From positions 30,056 to 94,055 of the forward strand of contig JAZNAQ010000020.1 of the NCBI GenBank assembly GCA_045586595.1: a stretch of DNA of 64,000 bases, read 5' to 3'. Every line of letters starts with the position of its first letter. The first letter of the stretch is position 1. Below, piece after piece: positions 57,882 to 64,000 of the stretch. A program made the position numbers and the translations under genes. Source of the stretch: SIG480 sp045586595 (lineage in GTDB: Bacteria > Bacillota > Clostridia > Oscillospirales > JAAYXM01). The notes below the pieces were generated by a model, which was given only the letters and a program-made list of their open reading frames with translations, made no database searches and was not told the DNA's origin.

Positions 57882-59015
57882 ATGACAACAATCGCTCTTA
57901 AACATTCTCATGCCACACATTTTCTTTCGTTTATAAAAGATAATATTGTTATGTTTATCGCGCTTTTCGCCGCGATTTTGACCAGTATAGTAGTTCCACT
58001 TGACAGCAAGTATTTAGGGTATTTTGATTTTAAAACTCTAACATGTCTTTTTTGTGTTCTTGCTGTTGTTTGCGCTCTGCGAGAGATTAACTTTTTCTAT
58101 ATGCTCGCACGGCGTGTTGTTCAGATTTTTAAAACTGCACGAATGAGCGTACTAGCGCTTGTATATATCACGTTTATCGGCTCAATGCTTATTGCAAACG
58201 ACATGGCGCTGCTCACTTTTCTCCCGCTCGGATATTTTGTTCTCGCGTCAACAGATAAGCGTAAGTACATGGCATTTACATTTATTATGCAGAATATCGC
58301 GGCTAATCTCGGCGGTATGCTTACACCGTTTGGCAACCCTCAGAACTTGTATCTTTACACAAAGTTCAACATCCCCACACTCGAGTTTATGAAAATAATG
58401 GCACCGCCGTTTCTTCTGTCGGTGCTTCTAATAACGTTGTGTTGCGTTATATTTGTAAAGCCAGAACCCCTTACACTCAGTGATGAGAGAATAAAGCTCA
58501 ATCCAAAAAGAACGTTGCTTTATCTTGCGCTTTTTGCGCTCTCAATAGTTATAGTTTTTCGCACAATACCGTATCAGGTCGGGCTTGTTGTTATCCCCGC
58601 GGTGCTCTTCTTTGCAGACAGAAACGCACTTAAAGCGGTTGACTACCCCTTACTTCTGACATTTGTATTCTTCTTTATCTTTGCAGGAAACATGGCAAGA
58701 ATCCCCGCAGTAAACAACCTGTTCTCCGCACTGCTTGACAAAAGCACGCTTTTGTTCAGCGTTATTTCGTGCCAGTTTATAAGCAATGTGCCCTCGTCAA
58801 TTCTTCTCTCGCAGTTTACAAGCGATTATGCAAATCTTCTTGTCGGAGTAAATATAGGCGGTGCAGGAACGCTGATTGCATCTCTTGCAAGCCTCATAAC
58901 CTTCCGCGAGTACTTAAAGCATAATCCGGGCAAAACTAAGTATTATGTTATGATGTTTTCAGCCTTTAATTTCGGGTTTTTGTTTATACTCACAGGGTTT
59001 ATGTATTTAATATAA
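57882..59015 (+). CDS. SLC13/ArsB-type anion transporter
   Basis: 377 residues, about 10 spans. Key segments: VYITFIGSMLIANDMALLTFLPLGYFVL and NIAANLGGMLTPFGNPQNLYLYTKF, the SNT-like hairpin motifs of the DASS/ArsB ion transporter superfamily, repeated near the end as ISCQFISNVPSSILLSQFT. Probably carries di- or tricarboxylates or a similar anion with sodium or protons. Shorter than classical SLC13 (about 450-500), as is common in this clostridial branch. No neighbour identifies the substrate. Confidence 0.88.
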   Translation: MTTIALKHSHATHFLSFIKDNIVMFIALFAAILTSIVVPLDSKYLGYFDFKTLTCLFCVLAVVCALREINFFYMLARRVVQIFKTARMSVLALVYITFIGSMLIANDMALLTFLPLGYFVLASTDKRKYMAFTFIMQNIAANLGGMLTPFGNPQNLYLYTKFNIPTLEFMKIMAPPFLLSVLLITLCCVIFVKPEPLTLSDERIKLNPKRTLLYLALFALSIVIVFRTIPYQVGLVVIPAVLFFADRNALKAVDYPLLLTFVFFFIFAGNMARIPAVNNLFSALLDKSTLLFSVISCQFISNVPSSILLSQFTSDYANLLVGVNIGGAGTLIASLASLITFREYLKHNPGKTKYYVMMFSAFNFGFLFILTGFMYLI

Positions 59016-59050
59016 ATATAAACTTCTCCAAGAAAGCGAGGTGCGCCCAG

Positions 59051-61012
59051 GTGGATGAAAATAGAAAATTCAAAATAGCTTCAGAATACAAGCCCGCGGG
59101 CGACCAGCCCAATGCCATTGATGCGCTCTCGCGCGGAATAGAGCTGGGCCTTTCAGAACAGACGCTTCTCGGCGTTACCGGCTCAGGAAAGACATTTACA
59201 ATGGCAAATATAATCGAGCGTGTGCAAAAGCCGACACTTGTGCTCGCCCATAACAAGACACTTGCCGCCCAGCTCTGCTCAGAGCTCCGCGCATTCTTCC
59301 CCGAGAACGCCGTTGAGTATTTTGTCTCTTACTTTGACTATTACCAACCCGAGGCATATATACCGCACACAGACACCTATATAGAAAAAGACTCCTCAAC
59401 AAACGAGGAGATTGACAGGTTGCGCCACAGCGCTACCGCGTCGCTCGGCGAAAGACGTGACGTTATAATTGTTGCCAGTGTATCGTGCATATACGGCCTT
59501 GGCGACCCTATAGATTATTCAAGCATGGTTATCTCGCTCCGTCCCGGAATGGTGCGCGAGCGCGATGATGTTATACGCAAGCTCGTAGAAATACGCTATG
59601 AGCGAAACGACGTCGCGTTTGAGCGAAATAAGTTCAGAGTGCGCGGCGACACTATAGAGATTTTCCCTGTCTATTCAAACGACACAGGTATAAGGGTTGA
59701 GTTTTTCGGAGACGAGATTGACAGAATAACTGAGATAAACATCGTTACCGGCTCAGTAAAGCGTGAGCTCTCTCATATTGCAATATACCCCGCATCACAC
59801 TATGTTTCAACCCCTGAAAAGATGTCTAAAGCCTGCAATGAAATAATTGATGAGATGGAATACTGTGTCAAAGCTTTTGAGGACGATGGGAAGCTCCTGG
59901 AGGCACAGAGACTGCGGCAGCGCACGCAGTATGATGTTGAAATGATAGAAGAGCTTGGCTACTGCACAGGAATCGAGAACTACTCACGTATCATAAGCGG
60001 CAGAGAGCCGGGGTCTGCGCCATTTACCCTTATGGACTACTTCCCCGATGATTTTCTGCTGATAGTGGACGAGTCACACGTTACGCTTCCGCAGGTACGC
60101 GGAATGTATGCCGGCGACCGGGCAAGGAAAGAAACTCTTGTAAAATACGGATTCAGACTCCCGAGCGCATTTGACAACAGGCCGCTCAATTTTACTGAGT
60201 TTGAAGAACACATAAACCAGGTACTATATGTGTCTGCAACACCCGGAGATTATGAGCGCGAGCGCTCAGCACAGATAGTTGAGCAGTTGATACGCCCGAC
60301 GGGGCTTCTTGACCCGGAGGTCGAGGTCCGCCCGACAGATGGGCAGATAGACGACCTTATAGGTGAGATAAATGCGAGAGTAAAAAAACGCGAGCGTGTG
60401 CTTGTCACAACACTTACAAAAAAGATGGCCGAGGACCTCACCGCATATCTTGAGGGTGCCGGGATAAAGGTAAAGTATCTTCACCACAATGTTGAAACGA
60501 TTGAGCGTATGGAGATAATACGCGACCTGCGCCTTGGTACGTTTGATGTACTTGTTGGTATAAACCTTCTGCGTGAGGGGCTCGACATCCCCGAAGTCTC
60601 GCTTGTAGCCATACTGGATGCCGACAAAGAAGGCTTTCTCAGAAGCGAAACCTCACTTATCCAGACGATGGGGCGTGCCGCAAGAAACGACCACGGCAAG
60701 GTTATAATGTATGCAGATTCAGTCACGGGCTCTATGCAACGCGCAATAGACGAAACACTGCGCCGCCGCACGCTGCAGGCAAAGTATAATGAGGAGCATG
60801 GAATTGTTCCCAAAACGATAAAGAAGGATGTTGCTGAGCTTCTTGAAATATCGAAAGATGCAACAGATATAAAACGCGAAAAGCTTACAAGAGCCGAACG
60901 CGACGAAATGATTAAGAAGCTCGAGCGAGACATGAGAGAAGCATCCAAGATGCTTGAGTTTGAGTATGCGGCAATACTCCGTGACCGCATAATAGAGCTT
61001 AGAGGTAATTGA
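59051..61012 (+). CDS. uvrB: Excinuclease ABC subunit B
   Basis: 653 residues, GTG start with AAAGCGAGGTG upstream. LLGVTGSGKTFTMANIIE (Walker A), SYFDYYQPEAYIPHTDTYIEKDSSTN (beta-hairpin region), LLIVDESHVTLPQ, and the helicase end LREGLDIPEVSLVAILDADKEGFLRSETSLIQTMGRAARN. The last 40 residues (KLERDMREASKMLEFEYAAILRDRI) are the UVR domain that binds UvrC. Nucleotide excision repair: verifies damage loaded by UvrA. Four bases before uvrA, so co-transcribed. Confidence 0.97.
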   Translation: MDENRKFKIASEYKPAGDQPNAIDALSRGIELGLSEQTLLGVTGSGKTFTMANIIERVQKPTLVLAHNKTLAAQLCSELRAFFPENAVEYFVSYFDYYQPEAYIPHTDTYIEKDSSTNEEIDRLRHSATASLGERRDVIIVASVSCIYGLGDPIDYSSMVISLRPGMVRERDDVIRKLVEIRYERNDVAFERNKFRVRGDTIEIFPVYSNDTGIRVEFFGDEIDRITEINIVTGSVKRELSHIAIYPASHYVSTPEKMSKACNEIIDEMEYCVKAFEDDGKLLEAQRLRQRTQYDVEMIEELGYCTGIENYSRIISGREPGSAPFTLMDYFPDDFLLIVDESHVTLPQVRGMYAGDRARKETLVKYGFRLPSAFDNRPLNFTEFEEHINQVLYVSATPGDYERERSAQIVEQLIRPTGLLDPEVEVRPTDGQIDDLIGEINARVKKRERVLVTTLTKKMAEDLTAYLEGAGIKVKYLHHNVETIERMEIIRDLRLGTFDVLVGINLLREGLDIPEVSLVAILDADKEGFLRSETSLIQTMGRAARNDHGKVIMYADSVTGSMQRAIDETLRRRTLQAKYNEEHGIVPKTIKKDVAELLEISKDATDIKREKLTRAERDEMIKKLERDMREASKMLEFEYAAILRDRIIELRGN

Positions 61013-61016
61013 TGTT

Positions 61017-63842
61017 ATGAACAAGTCAATTTTTGTAAAAGGTGCAAGAGAGCACAACCTGAAAAATATAGACATTGAAATTCCACGTGACAGCCTTGTG
61101 GTCGTCACCGGGCTTTCAGGCTCCGGCAAGTCAAGCCTTGCGTTCGATACAATCTATGCCGAGGGCCAAAGGCGGTATGTCGAGTCTCTCTCGTCATATG
61201 CCCGAATGTTTCTCGGACGTATGGAGAAGCCCGATGTTGATTATATCGAAGGGCTTTCTCCTGCTATTTCCATAGATCAGAAAACAACCTCCAAAAACCC
61301 GCGTTCTACTGTCGGCACGGTTACTGAGATTTATGACTATCTGCGCCTTTTATGGGCGCGTGTTGGCACCCCGCACTGCCCTGTCTGCGGCAAGGTTATA
61401 GAGCAGCAGACGGTAGACCAGATATGTGACCGTGTTCTTGCGCTTTCAGAGGGGACGAAGTTCCAGATACTCGCCCCTGTTGTCAGAAGTCGCAAAGGAG
61501 AGCATGAAAAGGTTTTTGAAAATGCCAAGAAGTCAGGCTTTGTACGTGCAAGGGTTGACGGGAATATGTATGACCTCTCCGAGGATATAAAGCTTGAGAA
61601 AAATAAGAAGCACAACATAGAAATTGTAATTGACCGTCTTGTTATTAAAAGCGGCATTGAAACACGCCTTGCAGACTCTATAGAAACAGCATCAGGGCTC
61701 TCAGGTGGGCTTGTAATTGTTGATATTATTGGCGGGGACGAGCTTATGTTCTCGCAGAACTACGCGTGTGATGACTGCGGAATAAGCATTGAGGAGCTTA
61801 CGCCGCGAATGTTCTCATTCAACAACCCTCATGGCGCATGCCCTGACTGCACAGGGCTCGGTACGCATCTTAAGGTAGACCCCGACATGATAATCCCCGA
61901 CAAGTCAAAGTCCGTCCTTAACGGCGCAATTCACGCCTCGGGCTGGGGCAACCCTATACCCGGCTCAATTTCTAGGATGTATTATGACGGTCTTGCAAAG
62001 CACTATAACTTTGACCTTACCCTGCCCGTTTCAGACATACCGAAAGAGGCTTATAACGCCCTGCTTTACGGAACGGGCGGTGAAAAGATTCCACTACACT
62101 ACGATAAATCATATGGCAAGGGTGATTACACTCAGGCCTGGGAAGGGCTTATTGCAAACCTTGAACGCAGATACCACGAAACGGCAAGTGAATACTCAAA
62201 GGCTGAAATCGAGGAATGTATGATCAATACCCCGTGTAATACCTGCGGCGGAAAAAGGCTTCGCCGAGAAGCTCTTGCAGTCACCGTTGGTGGCATAAAC
62301 ATCGCCGAAATGTGCGACATGTCGGTTGAAGAAGCTCTCGGATTTATAAACAACGTAGAGGATACACTCACCCCGCGCGAAAAAAGGATTGCAGAGCTTA
62401 TTCTCCGCGAAATAAAGGCTCGCCTCGGTTTCTTGCAGAGTGTCGGGCTTTCATATCTTACGCTTTCACGCTCGGCAGGCACTCTTTCAGGCGGTGAGAG
62501 CCAGAGAATTCGCCTTGCAACACAAATAGGAGCGTCGCTCATGGGAGTTCTGTATATTCTTGATGAGCCGTCTATCGGCCTGCACCAGCGCGACAACGAC
62601 AAGCTTCTCGCAACACTCAAAGCACTTCGTGACCTCGGCAACACACTTATTGTAGTAGAACACGACGAGGACACCATGCGTGCGGCCGACTATATAGTAG
62701 ACGTAGGCCCGGGTGCAGGCGTCCACGGCGGAGAGATAGTCGCAAAGGGCTCAATTTCAGATATAATCGCAGAAAAAACGTCTATCACAGGCCAGTATCT
62801 CTCCGGCAAGAAAAAAATTCTGGTTCCGACAGAGCGGAGACACGGCAACGGAAAGTCTATAAGAATATTTGGAGCTTGTGAGAACAACCTGAAAAACATT
62901 GACGTTGAAATTCCGCTCGGTAAGTTCACCTGCATAACAGGCGTTTCTGGCTCCGGCAAGTCGTCACTCACAAACGAGATCTTGTATAAATATCTCGCCG
63001 CAAAACTCAACGGAGCAAAGACCCACCCCGGCAAGTTTGGCAGATTCGAAGGCATTGAGCACCTAGACAAGATAATAGATATTGACCAGTCACCAATCGG
63101 ACGCACACCGCGCTCTAACCCTGCAACATATACAGGTGTGTTTAACGACATACGCAACCTGTTTGCCATGAGCCCCGATGCAAAAATGCGCGGATATACA
63201 AGCAGCCGCTTTTCCTTCAATGTTAAGGGCGGAAGGTGTGAGGCGTGCAGTGGCGACGGCGTGAACAAGATTGAAATGCATTTTTTGCCTGACATATATG
63301 TTACCTGCGATGTGTGCCACGGAAAGCGTTATAACCGCGAAACACTCGAGGTGAAGTACAAGGGCAAAAACATTTTTGACGTACTTGACATGACATGCGA
63401 GGAGGCGTATGAGTTTTTTAAAAACGTCCCTAAGATTGCACGCAAAATAGAGACATTAAACGACGTTGGGCTCGGCTATATAAAGCTCGGGCAGGCATCT
63501 ACAACGCTCTCGGGTGGCGAGGCGCAGCGCGTAAAGCTTGCCACGGAGCTATCAAAAAGGAGCACCGGCAAGACCATATATATTCTCGACGAGCCTACCA
63601 CCGGACTCCACGTTGCAGATGTTCATAAGCTCATAGACATGCTCTCACGGCTTACAGACGCAGGCAATACGGTTGTTGTCATTGAGCATAACCTTGATGT
63701 CATAAAAACTGCCGACCATATCATAGACCTCGGCCCGGAGGGCGGCGACGGCGGCGGTATGATAGTAGCAACCGGAACTCCCGAGGAGGTTGCAAGAGTA
63801 AAAGACTCATATACCGGTCATTATCTCAAAAATGTATTGTAA
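61017..63842 (+). CDS. uvrA: Excinuclease ABC subunit A
   Basis: 941 residues with two ABC ATPase halves. First Walker A VTGLSGSGKSSLAFDT; zinc modules CPVCGKV..., CDDCGISIEELTPRMFSFNNPHGACPDCTG and CEACSGDGVNKIEMHFLPDIYVTCDVCHGKRY; signatures LSRSAGTLSGGESQRIRLATQI and LGQASTTLSGGEAQRVKLATEL; second Walker A ITGVSGSGKSSLTNE. Finds bulky lesions as a dimer and loads UvrB. Complete in the window. Follows uvrB in an operon. Confidence 0.97.
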   Translation: MNKSIFVKGAREHNLKNIDIEIPRDSLVVVTGLSGSGKSSLAFDTIYAEGQRRYVESLSSYARMFLGRMEKPDVDYIEGLSPAISIDQKTTSKNPRSTVGTVTEIYDYLRLLWARVGTPHCPVCGKVIEQQTVDQICDRVLALSEGTKFQILAPVVRSRKGEHEKVFENAKKSGFVRARVDGNMYDLSEDIKLEKNKKHNIEIVIDRLVIKSGIETRLADSIETASGLSGGLVIVDIIGGDELMFSQNYACDDCGISIEELTPRMFSFNNPHGACPDCTGLGTHLKVDPDMIIPDKSKSVLNGAIHASGWGNPIPGSISRMYYDGLAKHYNFDLTLPVSDIPKEAYNALLYGTGGEKIPLHYDKSYGKGDYTQAWEGLIANLERRYHETASEYSKAEIEECMINTPCNTCGGKRLRREALAVTVGGINIAEMCDMSVEEALGFINNVEDTLTPREKRIAELILREIKARLGFLQSVGLSYLTLSRSAGTLSGGESQRIRLATQIGASLMGVLYILDEPSIGLHQRDNDKLLATLKALRDLGNTLIVVEHDEDTMRAADYIVDVGPGAGVHGGEIVAKGSISDIIAEKTSITGQYLSGKKKILVPTERRHGNGKSIRIFGACENNLKNIDVEIPLGKFTCITGVSGSGKSSLTNEILYKYLAAKLNGAKTHPGKFGRFEGIEHLDKIIDIDQSPIGRTPRSNPATYTGVFNDIRNLFAMSPDAKMRGYTSSRFSFNVKGGRCEACSGDGVNKIEMHFLPDIYVTCDVCHGKRYNRETLEVKYKGKNIFDVLDMTCEEAYEFFKNVPKIARKIETLNDVGLGYIKLGQASTTLSGGEAQRVKLATELSKRSTGKTIYILDEPTTGLHVADVHKLIDMLSRLTDAGNTVVVIEHNLDVIKTADHIIDLGPEGGDGGGMIVATGTPEEVARVKDSYTGHYLKNVL

Positions 63843-63860
63843 TATTTTTAGAATAATGAT

Positions 63861-63885
63861 CCCCCCGTGTAACGGGGGGTATTTC
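63861..63885 (+). terminator. Terminator after uvrA
   Basis: CCCCCCGT-GTAA-CGGGGGG forms a very GC-rich hairpin, followed by a modest TATTTC-T tail, 19 bases after the uvrA stop. Confidence 0.75.
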
Positions 63886-63891
63886 ATTTTC

Positions 63892-64000
63892 GGGCATAGC
63901 CCTAACTGTTACTGGCGACGCACAAGTGCGTTTTAGGTTGGCCTGCCAGCCACGCAACTGTTACTTATTACCCATAAATGGGTCCCGCGGGTCGTACAAA
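63892..64000. repeat. Tandem hairpin repeat (partial, right edge)
   Basis: Two units share AACTGTTACT at 63904-63913 and 63956-63965, each followed after exactly 4 bases by a 14-bp perfect palindrome with AA in the middle: ACGCACAAGTGCGT (63918-63931) and ACCCATAAATGGGT (63970-63983). Other small palindromes are interspersed (GGGCATAGCCC at 63892, GGTTGGC..GCCAGCC at 63936, CCCGCGGG at 63984). The array leaves the window. Identity unknown. Confidence 0.6.

Overview
The window is a piece of a spore-forming, low-to-medium GC Gram-positive chromosome, most likely an uncultured gut Clostridia (Oscillospirales-like). Signs for this are the sporulation genes (spmA-spmB, spoIID, a SpoVB-type flippase, a SpoVT/AbrB-type regulator), HPr kinase, an ECF-type vitamin transporter under a cobalamin riboswitch, many TTG starts, and short hairpin repeats of the kind common in that group. 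The taxonomic call is inference from gene content only.

Bases 1 to about 16,250 are the right-hand part of an integrated prophage or prophage remnant. Nearly all its genes up to 11.4 kb read leftwards: a Cro-like regulator, a long early operon of small, often overlapping, Cys-rich or membrane genes, SSB, an HUH-type rolling-circle initiator, a late regulator, terminase small subunit, scaffold, major capsid protein with an extra C-terminal domain, a connector-like protein and the start of a further structural gene. Large terminase and portal are missing from their normal place, exactly where a repeated element of about 105 bp lies. Rightwards are the repressor, a membrane-anchored ImmA-like protease, three exported or membrane proteins and the serine integrase at the right boundary. 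The protease and the lipoprotein share a YHxxxC...CxxC domain.

From 16.3 to 32 kb are host metabolic and transport genes: an APC permease, a DUF4430 lipoprotein, an ABC exporter, a SpoVB-like flippase, a histidine phosphatase-GNAT fusion that seems to start at AUA, a divergent PyrF-like protein, sodium symporters, a Cu/Zn SOD-like protein, a truncated yjbQ, and an amino-sugar operon (kinase, SIS isomerase, KbaZ) facing its GntR regulator and a hydroxyacid dehydrogenase.

From 33 to 64 kb are: a cobalamin riboswitch with terminator driving an EcfT plus an EcfA-EcfA'-S fusion; tmRNA and SmpB; tRNA-Leu(CAA); SpmA/B; HprK, a ROK glucokinase and PcrA; a GGDEF protein opposed to a small XRE regulator with twin palindromic operators; NAPRTase; an SDR; three tandem M42 aminopeptidases; SpoIID; citrate synthase; a RadC-like protein; a FAD dehydrogenase; an SLC13-like carrier; and uvrB-uvrA. 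The right edge enters a tandem hairpin repeat. Stretches between genes longer than about 100 bases hold the repeats, promoters, riboswitch and terminators listed.
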